From FW021-bin31 sp964647485 (GTDB lineage Bacteria; Bacteroidota; Bacteroidia; Chitinophagales; Chitinophagaceae), in NCBI GenBank assembly GCA_964647485.1, contig CAZYHV010000003.1, positions 62,001-126,000 of the forward strand: 64,000 nucleotides of DNA, in the 5' to 3' direction. The position numbers and the translations under genes were made by a program. The notes beneath the pieces were generated by a model. It was not told the origin of the DNA, did no database searches, and was given only the letters and a program-made list of their open reading frames with translations. Below are positions 17,641 through 26,999 of the stretch, one piece after another (the stretch's first letter is position 1; each line of letters starts with the position of its first letter).

Positions 17641-19239
17641 ATGGCATATGCAGTAACTCCATATCGTAGGGACTTTCCTAAGTGGTTGAAGATCATTGGG
17701 CTCTTTCTTATCTTGTTTCTTCAATATTTTGTTTCCGGTTTAGATGGAGAAATAGGTTCCAGAGTGACTTCTTATTTTGGATTAGATTCCAATAAAGTTT
17801 CTTTTTTTCTTCATTTGGGTACCGTGGGCATGTTGGCTATTTTACCCCTAACTTACCGTTTTAGATCCTATTTTAAAAGAATTAGTTTGTTAATGTGGGG
17901 GCTGGGCCTCCAATTGCTGATTTCTGTACTTTGTTATTCTACAGAGAATGAGTTGATATTAATGACAAGTAGTTTTGTAATGGGAGCGGTAAAGATCTTG
18001 GTATTGTTAGATCTATTGTCTTTATTTATAGGAATATTTCCGATTTTAAGGAATAGAGGGATATTTTATGGTGTCCTTTATGGTGTTTTAAGAAGTATAC
18101 GAGAAGTAGCTACCTATGTCACCTTAAAAGTAATAGAAAATTATAGTTGGAGAACCGTATTTATTGTTTCTATCGTTGCGGTATCATTGACGATTATTTT
18201 ATGTTTGTATCTTTTTGAATCTCGAAGATCAGAACGAAAAATTCCTTTATATCAGGCAGAATGGGGGAGTATGCTGCTGATGATGATCATGGGCGTCTCT
18301 CTGTGTTATACTCTGATCATGGGAAAAGAACTGGATTGGTGGAGTGATAAGCGAATCATTGGGGCGGCTACTGTTTTTATGCTTTCTTCCGTTGTTTTTA
18401 TTTATCGACAATTCCATGTGAAACGTCCTTATTGGGATTTGAGAATTTTTTCCAAATATAAACAAATCCCTATGGGAGCTTCCCTCATGATTGTCATGTA
18501 TATTTATTATTCTACTTCTTCCTTGTTTAATCTGTATATCGATTATAATTTTCAAGGCGTAGAAAATTATCTTGCAAATTTTGGTATGATTAACTTCTTT
18601 TGTTATTTAATTTTCTTTCCTATCGTTGGTATTATGATTTACAAAAATGTGTCCCGAAGATTGATGATCAGTATTGGTTTTTTATGTTTTGCATTTTCTC
18701 TACTCGATTTTAGTTTTATTATTCAGGATAATTTAACCTTTTGGGATCTTATGCCTGCCATGACAGCTTCCGGTATAGGATATGCATTTTTGCTTACCAA
18801 CTCGGCTGCATATTTGGCTACCAATATTCCGAGAAAAGACAACAGAAGCAGAGTCATGGTTACGATATCAGCAAGATATGTTGTTGGTAGTTTTCTTGCT
18901 TCCTCTCTTTTTAGCAATTGGATATATCATCGAATACAATTACATTCCTTTCATTTTTTGGAGAAAATGGATTTTACAAATACTTCATTTATGAAAAGTA
19001 TTTCTCATTTTACAAATGCATTTGTTGCGCAGGGTTCCGATCTGCACCAAGCTCATTTAAAGGCAGCGGAATTGATTCAGGGTAAGGTCCATATGGCTTC
19101 AATGTTATTGACTGTTCAGGAAATTTCTTTTCTATTGGGTATTGTAGCTATTTTCTTTGCTGTGATTACTCTGTTTATACGTCGGTTGGAATTGCATAAA
19201 GAGAAAGGGAAGAATAAATATAAAATAACCCCTTGGTAA
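17641..19239 (+). CDS. MFS-type multidrug-efflux-like transporter
   Basis: A 532-residue protein with about 14 hydrophobic helices, resembling the DHA2 (EmrB/QacA) branch of the major facilitator superfamily, although the classical motif A is poorly conserved. It ends with a basic tail (RRLELHKEKGKNKYKI). It directly follows the marR gene, which suggests drug or bile-type efflux induced by a ligand. The EmrA/HlyD adaptor and TolC channel that usually accompany such transporters are missing here. I chose the ATG at 17641; an in-frame GTG at 17635 is possible. Confidence 0.72.
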   Translation: MAYAVTPYRRDFPKWLKIIGLFLILFLQYFVSGLDGEIGSRVTSYFGLDSNKVSFFLHLGTVGMLAILPLTYRFRSYFKRISLLMWGLGLQLLISVLCYSTENELILMTSSFVMGAVKILVLLDLLSLFIGIFPILRNRGIFYGVLYGVLRSIREVATYVTLKVIENYSWRTVFIVSIVAVSLTIILCLYLFESRRSERKIPLYQAEWGSMLLMMIMGVSLCYTLIMGKELDWWSDKRIIGAATVFMLSSVVFIYRQFHVKRPYWDLRIFSKYKQIPMGASLMIVMYIYYSTSSLFNLYIDYNFQGVENYLANFGMINFFCYLIFFPIVGIMIYKNVSRRLMISIGFLCFAFSLLDFSFIIQDNLTFWDLMPAMTASGIGYAFLLTNSAAYLATNIPRKDNRSRVMVTISARYVVGSFLASSLFSNWIYHRIQLHSFHFLEKMDFTNTSFMKSISHFTNAFVAQGSDLHQAHLKAAELIQGKVHMASMLLTVQEISFLLGIVAIFFAVITLFIRRLELHKEKGKNKYKITPW

Positions 19240-19256
19240 ATATGTTTATAGAAAAA

Positions 19257-19290
19257 GAATAGTCTACTCCAATCCTGGAGCAGACTATTC
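19257..19290 (-). terminator. intrinsic terminator of the OmpA-family gene
   Basis: Arms GAATAGTCTACTCC (19257-19270) and GGAGCAGACTATTC (19277-19290) pair with one mismatch around a 6-base loop. On the minus strand the hairpin is followed by TTTTT, so it ends transcription coming from the OmpA-family gene. It may also stop the convergent transporter transcript. Confidence 0.75.
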
Positions 19291-19330
19291 AAGGTTAAAA
19301 AAGGGGGAAGGTGAAAACCTTTCTTAAGAT

Positions 19331-21385
19331 CTATTCGTGTAGAATCTTGATTTCTGTTCTACGATTAGCCTGGTATTGATCTTCGGTACAGGGAACGCCA
19401 TTCACACAACCGTTGACCGGTTTGGTTTCTCCATATCCTTTAGCAACCATACGAGAAGGATCAATTCCTTTACTTACCAGATAAGATACTGCTGAGTTGG
19501 CTCTTTCTTGAGAAAGCTTCATGTTGTAAGCATCGGAACCACGGCTATCTGTATGAGAGGATAACTCAATTTCCATGGTAGGATTCTCCTCTAACATCTT
19601 GTATACCCGATCTAATACTTTAGCAGCATCCGGTCTGATATTAGATTTGTCGAAGTCATAATAGATGTTTTTAAGCTGGAAGGAAGTTCCTTTCTTCAAA
19701 GGGCTTACTTTCAAACGAAGATCAACATAAAGGGTTTTGCTTCTATCTAAGCCTTTGGTGGTTACGCTTTCTTTATTAGAGAAATAACCTTTTTGTTCTG
19801 CATAAACTGTAAAGTCTGATTGAGGAGATAGTTGATATCTGAATTCTCCTTTGTCGTCAGAAATCTGGTAGCTGCTTTCCCCACCACCTACTTGTTCTAA
19901 AGTCGTTTTGATGTGAGGTAGTTTCCCTTCGGTTTTGGCATCAATGGTGTGACCAACTAAGGTGAAACGAGGATCATTATGTTCTAATTGACGGTTGATT
20001 ACGCGGGCATCTCCAAGAAAGTCGGAACTATCTAAATGAGCGGTAGTGGTTTTCACTCCGTTTAAAACCCCTTGAATCTCATAATTTCCCGCTTTTAAAT
20101 CTTTAATTTCGTCAAGGGCGCCATTGGCATCTGTAATTCCGGTGAAAAAAGGTTGACCCTCTTTGGTAACGGTCACCTTTACGCTACTTAGAGCATATCC
20201 GGTAGGTTTATCTTTAACAGTAACCAACAAACTCTTATCATGTACTTCAGGCTGTGATTTTACTGGAACCGGTTGTATCTTGGTTGGTTCTTTCGCCTCT
20301 TTTTTCTTTCCTAACCAGAATTTAATTCCAATATTGGCACTAATCAATCCCAGATTTTTTTTCTCATTGGTTTCTTTAAGGTCATAAGGAATTCTTCCTT
20401 GGATTATGCCTCCTGAACCACCGGGAGCCGGAGTGAAATAATCATCTCCTTTCAAGGGGGTGCCACCCGTAGTCGCAGCTTTTCCGACAAAGGTAACTTC
20501 TCCTTTGTATTCTTTGGCACTGGCCCAATCAGGAGTCATAATGTACCAATAAGAAGCACTGGCATCAATAGAGAATTTAGGAGAAATGAAATACTCTATT
20601 CCGACAGCGGCTCTGGCCATAAAATTGATTTCGGATTCATTGATTTCATTTCCTTTGGAATAATCGTCATAAGCTTTTTGACTCATGCCATATTCGCTGT
20701 AATTGACCGGTCGGTCAGCGGGGTGGACATTAACAGCACCAATGACTGCATTATTGGGTTGAGAATAGTAGGGATATAATCCGCTTCCTTGGGGAAAGGT
20801 ATTTCCATTGCGGTAATAATAACCAAAATGGGTCATTCCTACACCGGCATTCAGGCTGATAAATCCCTGTAATTTGTTTTTCCCAAACCAAAATTCCGGA
20901 CCGGTCATTGCGTACCAGGCCTTCATGTCTTTTTTGTCTTTTTTATCAATTAGCAGCGTATCTGCATGAAAAGGGCCTTGATCAGTTGTTGCCGAATCCC
21001 ACATCCAATTAGGGTTGGTACTTTTTAGAACCTCAAGGCTGCTTAAGTCGAATCCATGGGTATTCATGACAGGAACTTTGCGTTCCAGATTTAAGCGACC
21101 CACACTTAAATTCCATCCGAACCAGTTGTTGGAAGAGCGCCAACCAAAGTTGAGTTCCCCAAAATATCCGGAGTTTAAATAAAAGGCCGGATCGCTAGAT
21201 AGGTCATTGTTTTTAAGCAAATATCCGCCTCTTGCTCCTATATAAAAGGAAGGAAGAAATCCCGGATAAGTCTGTTGTGATACGGTGTTATCGGGCATTT
21301 GTTTCTGTTGTGCATGTAGGTTAGGAATAGAAATTCCTAATAATATTAAAATTGCACATAATCGAAGTAATCTTTTACATCTCAT
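19331..21385 (-). CDS. OmpA-family outer-membrane protein
   Basis: A 684-residue protein with signal peptide (CAILILLGISIPNLHAQQ). Residues about 40-360 form a long N-terminal beta-barrel-like region. Two carboxypeptidase-regulatory/SpaA-like beta-sandwich repeats follow (VTVKDKPTGYALSSVKVTV, HTIDAKTEGKLPHIKTTL). The C-terminus is an OmpA/MotB peptidoglycan-binding domain (YYDFDKSNIRPDAAKVLDR, SSHTDSRGSDAYNMKLSQ, ANRRTEIKIL). It probably links the outer membrane to the cell wall. The longer open frame begins at a TTG; the ATG at 21385 heads the signal peptide. Confidence 0.88.
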   Translation of the reverse strand: MRCKRLLRLCAILILLGISIPNLHAQQKQMPDNTVSQQTYPGFLPSFYIGARGGYLLKNNDLSSDPAFYLNSGYFGELNFGWRSSNNWFGWNLSVGRLNLERKVPVMNTHGFDLSSLEVLKSTNPNWMWDSATTDQGPFHADTLLIDKKDKKDMKAWYAMTGPEFWFGKNKLQGFISLNAGVGMTHFGYYYRNGNTFPQGSGLYPYYSQPNNAVIGAVNVHPADRPVNYSEYGMSQKAYDDYSKGNEINESEINFMARAAVGIEYFISPKFSIDASASYWYIMTPDWASAKEYKGEVTFVGKAATTGGTPLKGDDYFTPAPGGSGGIIQGRIPYDLKETNEKKNLGLISANIGIKFWLGKKKEAKEPTKIQPVPVKSQPEVHDKSLLVTVKDKPTGYALSSVKVTVTKEGQPFFTGITDANGALDEIKDLKAGNYEIQGVLNGVKTTTAHLDSSDFLGDARVINRQLEHNDPRFTLVGHTIDAKTEGKLPHIKTTLEQVGGGESSYQISDDKGEFRYQLSPQSDFTVYAEQKGYFSNKESVTTKGLDRSKTLYVDLRLKVSPLKKGTSFQLKNIYYDFDKSNIRPDAAKVLDRVYKMLEENPTMEIELSSHTDSRGSDAYNMKLSQERANSAVSYLVSKGIDPSRMVAKGYGETKPVNGCVNGVPCTEDQYQANRRTEIKILHE

Positions 21386-21539
21386 GAGTGACAAGTTTTT
21401 TTAGTGAATAATTGCGCTTTTGTGGCGCGTTCAAGGAGAGATACGTTGATTTATTCTTTTGTTACCCCTAAAAAGTTTCATTTCCTATTTTTTTGAGGGA
21501 GAAACTTTCTCTTGTAGTATGGATATTGAATATGTTTTA

Positions 21540-21547
21540 TATCTTTG
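21540..21547 (+). promoter_or_regulatory. -7 promoter box for the sigma factor operon
   Basis: TATCTTTG at 21540-21547. It lies directly against the upstream-most possible start (21549), which favours the downstream ATG at 21582. Confidence 0.55.
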
Positions 21548-21581
21548 AATGGAAGAATATTTACTAATAGCGATTTATTTA

Positions 21582-22160
21582 ATGGCGCAATATCAAGACA
21601 TACACCAAGATCAGAAATACATCGACGGACTCGTAGAAAATGATGATCTACTTATCAGTGAGATTTATAAAAGATTTTCTGCAAAGATGAAAAACTGGAT
21701 TATAAAAAATAGTGGCTCGGTAGCTGATGCCGGTGATATTTTTCAGGAAGCCATTATTACAATCTATCATCAGGCGTTGGAAAAAGATCTGACATTAACC
21801 TGTCCTTTTGAAGCTTATTTATTTGTTATTATTAAGAGGATGTGGTTTAAAGAGTTAAAGAAAAGAGGAAGAAAAGGGGTAACAATTGATGTGGACGAAG
21901 TATATCATATCGGAACAAATAATATTAAGGAACTGGAGGAGGCTTTGGTACAACAAGAAAAAGAAAGTAAAGTCATGCATCTTTTTGAAACACTGGGCGA
22001 AAGCTGCCGGAAGATTATTAGAATGTGTTTGAAGAAAGATCGATCCCAAGAGGAGATTGCTAAAGAATTAGCTATTTCTTATGGGTATCTGAGAAAAAAG
22101 AAATCAGAGTGTATGGCCAAGCTGGTCGAAAAAGTACAAGCTTCCAATTTAAAAATATAA
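21582..22160 (+). CDS. ECF-type RNA polymerase sigma factor
   Basis: A 192-residue sigma-70-family protein. Region 2 is present (DLLISEIYKRFSAKMKNWI, DAGDIFQEAIITIYHQ, the -10 recognition helix area), and region 4 is the C-terminal HTH (RSQEEIAKELAISYGYLRKK). The linker is short as in ECF factors. The start at 21582 leaves a leader of about 30 bases after the promoter box. Its stop codon is followed immediately by the next ATG, so it is coupled to the membrane TPR protein that may act as its anti-sigma or partner. Confidence 0.85.
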   Translation: MAQYQDIHQDQKYIDGLVENDDLLISEIYKRFSAKMKNWIIKNSGSVADAGDIFQEAIITIYHQALEKDLTLTCPFEAYLFVIIKRMWFKELKKRGRKGVTIDVDEVYHIGTNNIKELEEALVQQEKESKVMHLFETLGESCRKIIRMCLKKDRSQEEIAKELAISYGYLRKKKSECMAKLVEKVQASNLKI

Positions 22161-22910
22161 ATGATGTCTGATAACACCTTTGAAAATATTGAGCTTTATA
22201 TTCATGATGAGCTGTCCCCCGAGGAAAGAAAGAACTTTGAGGAGAAATTGCGTAAGGATAATACTTTAAAGGAACAATATCAGACGTACAAGGAGGTTCA
22301 CCGTATTCTTTCTAAAAAGATAAATATAACAGAAGAAGAAGCTGCATTATATGAAACATTAGAAAGAAAGAGACATCAATATTTTGATCAAAAAGAGAAA
22401 GTAGTTCCTCTGAAGAAGAGACGGAAAAAATTGTGGCTTTCGGTGGTTTCTGTTGCTGCAGCTGCCATTTTGGTGTTTTTATTTTGGAATCCCGGAGGAC
22501 AGAATGTATTGAGTAATTATGGTCAATTGGAAATGACCAATCCGACGGTAAGAGGGGAAAATCAAAAACAAGGAATGACCAAGGCGGCTCATTTATTTAA
22601 TAAGAAAGCCTATAAGGAAGTCCTCCCGCTATTAGATAGTGTTGTTCAAGCCGATCCTGACAATGCACAAAGTCTATTTTATCGGGGAGTGACTTTGTTG
22701 CATTTAAAAAGAGAAGCTGAGGCACAACAAGATTTGAAAGCGGTATTTGAAGGTGAGTCCATTTATCGGTATCAAGCTGCTTATTTTATGGCGCTCTCTT
22801 ATTTGGAGAAAGGTGATAAAAGTAACTGTAGAAAATGGTTGCAGAAAATTCCTGAAGAGGCTTCTATCTCTACAAAAGCAAAAAAAGTTCTGGATAAAAT
22901 CGATACATAG
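22161..22910 (+). CDS. membrane-anchored TPR protein, putative anti-sigma partner
   Basis: A 249-residue protein. The N-terminus (FENIELYIHDELSPEERKNF) resembles the zinc-finger-less anti-sigma start of Bacteroidota ECF partners. A single transmembrane helix lies at about 93-109 (SVVSVAAAAILVFLFW). The periplasmic part carries tetratricopeptide repeats (AHLFNKKAYKEVLPLLDSV, AQSLFYRGVTLLHLKREAEA). It begins on the base after the sigma-factor stop codon. An anti-sigma role is inferred from the position and the N-terminus. No catalytic motif is seen. Confidence 0.7.
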   Translation: MMSDNTFENIELYIHDELSPEERKNFEEKLRKDNTLKEQYQTYKEVHRILSKKINITEEEAALYETLERKRHQYFDQKEKVVPLKKRRKKLWLSVVSVAAAAILVFLFWNPGGQNVLSNYGQLEMTNPTVRGENQKQGMTKAAHLFNKKAYKEVLPLLDSVVQADPDNAQSLFYRGVTLLHLKREAEAQQDLKAVFEGESIYRYQAAYFMALSYLEKGDKSNCRKWLQKIPEEASISTKAKKVLDKIDT

Positions 22911-22975
22911 CATAAGGAAAAGAGAAAATATAGTACGTTTGCTTCTCATCGTATTGATCAACTAAAAACAGAACT

Positions 22976-23755
22976 ATGCCGAGAAAATTAGAAAAAAAAG
23001 GGAGCGTTAGCATTCCGGTTGAGATTTATGAGGAATCTTCAGAGGGTGCCATCAAAGCTGCGACAATGATAGCCAATCTTATAAAAGAAAAACAAAATGC
23101 AGGAGCGTCATGTGTGCTTGGACTGGCTACAGGATCTACACCGGAACCCATGTATGCCGAGTTGATTCGACTGCATAAAGAAGAAGGATTGAGTTTTAAA
23201 AATGTGGTTACCTTCAATTTAGATGAATATTATCCCATGAAACCCGAGGCGCCACAAAGTTATCATTCCTTTATGAATGAGCAACTTTTTAATCATATAG
23301 ATATAGACAGCAATAATGTGCATGTTCCGGATGGAACCATTGCTGAAGATAAAATTAATGCTTATGGAGCTTCCTATGACAAACAGATTGCAGCGGCCGG
23401 AGGTATTGATCTCCAGATATTAGGAATTGGCAATAATGGTCATATTGGATTTAATGAGCCAGGCTCTCCGGAAGATTCAATAACCCGATTGATTACATTG
23501 GATGAGAATACCCGTCAGGCGAATGCACGAAATTTCTCAAGCCTTGATGAAGTCCCTTCCCATGCGGTAACTATGGGAATCAGTACTATTCTTCAGTCTA
23601 AAAAAGTGGTGTTGATGGCTTGGGGAGAAAAGAAGGCTTCAGCTGTGAAGAAATCTGTATGCGAGAAAGCGACTGAAGAGATTCCGGCATCTCTACTCCA
23701 AAAACATGAAGATTGTCTTTTTATTGTTGATGAGCAAGCTGCTGAAATGTTGTAG
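22976..23755 (+). CDS. nagB: glucosamine-6-phosphate deaminase
   Basis: A 259-residue NagB enzyme converting glucosamine-6-P to fructose-6-P and ammonia. Substrate loop LGLATGSTPEPMYAEL, TFNLDEYYPM with the active-site Asp, and the catalytic stretch GIGNNGHIGFNEPGSP are clear. It has family length. A second, longer NagB gene with nearly the same motifs follows 114 bases downstream on the same strand. Together with the MurNAc pathway at 5-7 kb these genes would feed amino sugars into glycolysis. Confidence 0.93.
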   Translation: MPRKLEKKGSVSIPVEIYEESSEGAIKAATMIANLIKEKQNAGASCVLGLATGSTPEPMYAELIRLHKEEGLSFKNVVTFNLDEYYPMKPEAPQSYHSFMNEQLFNHIDIDSNNVHVPDGTIAEDKINAYGASYDKQIAAAGGIDLQILGIGNNGHIGFNEPGSPEDSITRLITLDENTRQANARNFSSLDEVPSHAVTMGISTILQSKKVVLMAWGEKKASAVKKSVCEKATEEIPASLLQKHEDCLFIVDEQAAEML

Positions 23756-23869
23756 CAAGGATAAACAGTAGGTTTCTTTGAAAAAATAATTATTAAGTAT
23801 GACAAATTTATTAAAAATGCATAAATAGTTATAAATTTGTGACTTCCTTTAATCTTAAAATTCTTATCA

Positions 23870-25792
23870 ATGAGAAATGACTCTTCTAAAATGGATTTAA
23901 CGGATAGTTTTGAGCGTATTCCTGTCGAAATTTATGAAAGTCCACAACAAGGAGCTGTAGCAGTTGCCAATAAGGTATCTGCTATAATTAAAGAAAAACA
24001 AGCCGTTGAGCAGCACTGTGTGCTTGGTTTAGCCACTGGATCTACTCCTAAGAGCTTGTATGCTGAACTCATTCGGTTACATAAAGAAGAAGGATTGAGT
24101 TTTAAAAATGTGATTACTTTTAATCTGGATGAATATTATCCAATGAATCCCGAGGCGCTGACGAGTGCTCATCGTTCGATGAAAGAACAATTGTTCGATC
24201 ATATAGATATATTACCGGAAAATACCTATATGCCTGATGGAACAATTCCTAAAGGAGAAGTCGAAGCCTATTGTGAAAGTTATGAACAAAAGATAAAGGA
24301 AGCCGGAGGGATTGATCTACAAGTTCTTGGTATAGGAAATAATGGACATATCGGTTTTAACGAACCCGGGTCGAACAGAAATTCTACGACACGCTTAATT
24401 GCTTTAGATAATGAAACCCGTATGGCCAATTCTTATAATTTTCCTAATCTGGCACAGGTCCCACGTTTAGCTATTACAACCGGTATTGGTACTATCTTGA
24501 AAGCACAGAAGGTGGTATTGATGGCTTGGGGACAACACAAAGCAGCGGCCGTGAGAGCAGCAGTAGAAGGAAATTCGATCGAGCAGGTTCCGGCCTCTTT
24601 GTTACAACAACATAAAGATTGTGTCTTTGTATTAGATGAGCAAGCTTCGGGAGATCTAACCAGATATAAATCTCCCTGGTTAACCGGAAGCTGTGAATGG
24701 GATGATAAAATGATTCGGAAGGCAGTTTGTAATCTAGCTTTATCTTTGGAAAAGCCCATTCTTATGTTGACAGATCATGACTATAATAATCATGGGCTGA
24801 GCAGTCTTTTAGTAGAATATGGGAGTGCATATGACATTAATCTGAAGGTTTTCAACGGCATGCACGACATGATAACCGGTTGGCCCGGAGGAAAGCCTAA
24901 TGTGGAGATTCCGGGACATCCTGAAAGAAGTCAGCCTATGCCAAAGCGGGTGTTGATTTTTTCTCCTCATCCTGATGATGACATTATCTCCATGGGGGGG
25001 ACTTTTATTCGATTGCATGAACAAGGACATGAAGTACATGTAGCCTATCAGACTTCCGGTGATATTGCAGTAGGGGATGAGTTCGTGAGTCGTTTTATTG
25101 ATTTTACCTTTGGTTTTGATAAAATATTTGACTTGGATGCGGGAAAGGCTACTCAGATTATGCAGGAAGCCAAGAAATATCTGGAAGAAAAGAAAGAAAC
25201 AGATATGGATTCCGAGGAAATTCGTCAAATTAAAGGATTAATACGGAGGTGCGAAGCAAGAGCAACCTGTCGTTTTGTTGGCTTAAAAGATGAACAGGCA
25301 CATTTTCTGAACCTTCCTTTCTACGAAACCGGAAAAATAGAAAAAAATCCGCCGGGAGAAGAAGATATTCAGATTGTCATGGATATTATTCGGGAAATAA
25401 AACCTCATCAGATATATGCAGCCGGAGATTTAGCCGATCCACATGGCACCCATAAAGTTTGTCTTGAAATCATTTTTGAAGCTTTGAAGCGACTGAAGAA
25501 GGAACCTTTTATGGAAGATTGTTGGTTGTGGCTGTACAGAGGAGCCTGGCAAGAATTTGCGCCTCATGAAATTGAAATGGCCATTCCGATGAGTCCGGGT
25601 CAGGTGCTTCAAAAACGACATGGGATTTTTAATCATCAGAGTCAGAAGGATGCAGTACCCTTCCAAGGAAGCGATTCCCGTGAATTCTGGGAAAGAGCTG
25701 AAGACAGAAATGCCGGAACGGCTGAGATATTCGATAAGTTGGGATTGCCTAAATATGCAGCCTTGGAAGCGTTTGCTCGCCATGATTACTAG
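23870..25792 (+). CDS. NagB-PIG-L fusion: glucosamine-6-P deaminase plus deacetylase-like domain
   Basis: A 640-residue two-domain protein. Residues about 15-275 are NagB-like (LGLATGSTPKSLYAEL, TFNLDEYYPM, GIGNNGHIGFNEPGS). Residues about 360-600 are a PIG-L/LmbE metal-dependent deacetylase domain (VLIFSPHPDDDIISMGG, GDLADPHGTHKVC). The zinc-site motif HPDDD and the second His motif are intact. Such fusions occur in Bacteroidetes and could couple N-deacetylation to deamination of an amino sugar, but this is inference. It follows nagB and ends at a strong terminator. Confidence 0.88.
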   Translation: MRNDSSKMDLTDSFERIPVEIYESPQQGAVAVANKVSAIIKEKQAVEQHCVLGLATGSTPKSLYAELIRLHKEEGLSFKNVITFNLDEYYPMNPEALTSAHRSMKEQLFDHIDILPENTYMPDGTIPKGEVEAYCESYEQKIKEAGGIDLQVLGIGNNGHIGFNEPGSNRNSTTRLIALDNETRMANSYNFPNLAQVPRLAITTGIGTILKAQKVVLMAWGQHKAAAVRAAVEGNSIEQVPASLLQQHKDCVFVLDEQASGDLTRYKSPWLTGSCEWDDKMIRKAVCNLALSLEKPILMLTDHDYNNHGLSSLLVEYGSAYDINLKVFNGMHDMITGWPGGKPNVEIPGHPERSQPMPKRVLIFSPHPDDDIISMGGTFIRLHEQGHEVHVAYQTSGDIAVGDEFVSRFIDFTFGFDKIFDLDAGKATQIMQEAKKYLEEKKETDMDSEEIRQIKGLIRRCEARATCRFVGLKDEQAHFLNLPFYETGKIEKNPPGEEDIQIVMDIIREIKPHQIYAAGDLADPHGTHKVCLEIIFEALKRLKKEPFMEDCWLWLYRGAWQEFAPHEIEMAIPMSPGQVLQKRHGIFNHQSQKDAVPFQGSDSREFWERAEDRNAGTAEIFDKLGLPKYAALEAFARHDY

Positions 25793-25814
25793 AAAAGAGC
25801 TTCCATATCTTATT

Positions 25815-25844
25815 AAAAAAGTCCCAATGTTTGGGACTTTTTTT
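25815..25844 (+). terminator. intrinsic terminator after the NagB-PIG-L gene
   Basis: GTCCCAA (25821-25827), loop TGT, TTGGGAC (25831-25837), flanked by A6 before and T7 after, so the stem extends to 13 bp. The symmetric flanks make it usable from both strands. Confidence 0.9.
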
Positions 25845-25896
25845 GATGATAAAAGAAGATGTGATTGAAGGAAATGTTTCCTTGAAAAAAGAAATC

Positions 25897-26280
25897 TTAT
25901 TTCCCTGCAATCATAGAGATTTCTACCTGTACCCCTTTGGGTAAAGCGGCAACCTGAACCGTCTCTCTTGCCGGGAAATTTCCGCCGCTGAAGTATTTAC
26001 CATAAACTTCATTCACCTCTCCGAAGTTATTGATGTCAGTAACAAAAATGCTACTTTTGATGACGTTATCGAAGGTGAGCTCGGCAGCCGCAAGAATAGC
26101 TTTTAAGTTTTTCATTACCTGATGTGTTTCTGCCTGAATATCTCCTTTGATGAGCTGATCGGTTTCTACATCGAGCGGAATCTGTCCGGAAATATAAAGG
26201 GTGTCTCCATATAAAATACCTTGTTGATAAGGACCTATTGGAGCCGGTGCATTTTTCGTATTGATTACTTGTTTCTCCAT
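25897..26280 (-). CDS. ridA: RidA family enamine/imine deaminase
   Basis: A 127-residue YjgF/YER057c/UK114 protein. The start MEKQVINTKNAPAPIGPYQQ and the signature IYVTD-like block IFVTDINNFGEVNEVYGKYF, then PARETVQVAALPKGVQVEIS, identify RidA. The catalytic arginine is in FPARETVQVAALP. It hydrolyses reactive 2-aminoacrylate-type enamines formed by PLP enzymes. The longer frame starting at 26313 overlaps the promoter box, so the ATG at 26280 (or 26286) is preferred. Confidence 0.92.
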   Translation of the reverse strand: MEKQVINTKNAPAPIGPYQQGILYGDTLYISGQIPLDVETDQLIKGDIQAETHQVMKNLKAILAAAELTFDNVIKSSIFVTDINNFGEVNEVYGKYFSGGNFPARETVQVAALPKGVQVEISMIAGK

Positions 26281-26310
26281 ATTCATTTTTAGTTTAAAGG
26301 ATGATGAATT

Positions 26311-26318
26311 CAAATTTA
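26311..26318 (-). promoter_or_regulatory. -7 promoter box for ridA
   Basis: Minus-strand TAAATTTG, about 30 bases before the ridA ATG at 26280. Confidence 0.5.
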
Positions 26319-26369
26319 CTTTAAAATTTTAGAATAATCGTGTTTTAATGCGGTTATGTATATATTTGT

Positions 26370-26816
26370 GACGTTTGTCTGCATTATATTGGACAAAATC
26401 AATTTGTGTTGGAGAAATATGGTTCCGCCTTTGAGAATCTGCTAAAGGCACAAAGGAATTTCCAATCCATAGGCTATGACAAAAGTCCCGCCATTGGAAA
26501 ATTTCTGCATGATGTGGCTTTAGATTATTATTATGGGAAAGAATAATATGACAAAGCCTTGCCCGACTTTTTGAAAGATTATCGTTTGAACAAAGCGCAA
26601 AGCCAATTTCTGGGAATACCACGCAACGCAGCTACAAATCTTGCAAAGATTTATCTAAAAATGGATTCATTGGATAAGGCTCATAAATATATCCGAATTA
26701 GCGATACCTATTTTTCAGATTTACTACCCTTTCAATTCGGAGAACAACAGGAATATGAAAAGGCACTGAAACAATACTACAAACATCTTTATCTGTATCA
26801 TAAGAACAGCCGATAA
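26370..26816 (+). pseudogene. remnant of a tetratricopeptide-repeat protein
   Basis: One + frame reads as a TPR protein (YGSAFENLLKAQRNFQSIGY, LAKIYLKMDSLDKAHKYIR, QEYEKALKQYYKHLYLY) but is broken by an in-frame TAA at 26544-26546, where a Gln codon (CAA) is expected in the sequence GKE-stop-YDKALPDFLK. It has no proper start and its beginning is missing. Downstream of the stop, an 85-codon stretch remains open. It probably derives from a TPR regulator or lipoprotein gene; the parent family cannot be named. Confidence 0.65.
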
Positions 26817-26821
26817 AATAT

Positions 26822-26941
26822 ACCGGGAATCCATATCAGCCTTTAGCGTATCCCGAAGTCTGGGAACAGGATATATATAAAGGCAGCCGGTTAAAGCCGA
26901 TGATGGTGGGAGTGAAGCTTCGGTTCTTTTTTTGGTTATGA
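26822..26941 (+). pseudogene. C-terminal fragment of an outer-membrane beta-barrel gene
   Basis: The frame ending TGA at 26939-26941 reads NPYQPLAYPEVWEQDIYKGS then MMVGVKLRFFF, which looks like the last strand of a TonB-dependent-receptor-like barrel. The frame opens only after a stop 21 bases earlier, inside the neighbouring TPR remnant. So it is a truncated relic about 39 codons long with no start of its own. Confidence 0.5.
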
Positions 26942-26974
26942 GGAGAAATGAAGGAATAAACCCGCTTCATTCCT

Positions 26975-26982
26975 TACCTTTG
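26975..26982 (+). promoter_or_regulatory. -7 promoter box for tsaB
   Basis: TACCTTTG, 17 bases before the tsaB ATG. Confidence 0.55.
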
Positions 26983-26999
26983 TGCCCTAAATAACCAAA

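Noticed and set aside
23433..23478. Asn in place of the catalytic Asp in the NagB GIGNNGHIGFNEPG motif
   Set aside because: Many Bacillus-type NagB enzymes have the same Asn, so it is not evidence of inactivation.
26329..26622. 97-codon minus-strand frame opposite the TPR relic
   Set aside because: The + strand reads as TPR protein apart from one stop; the minus frame has no recognisable features.
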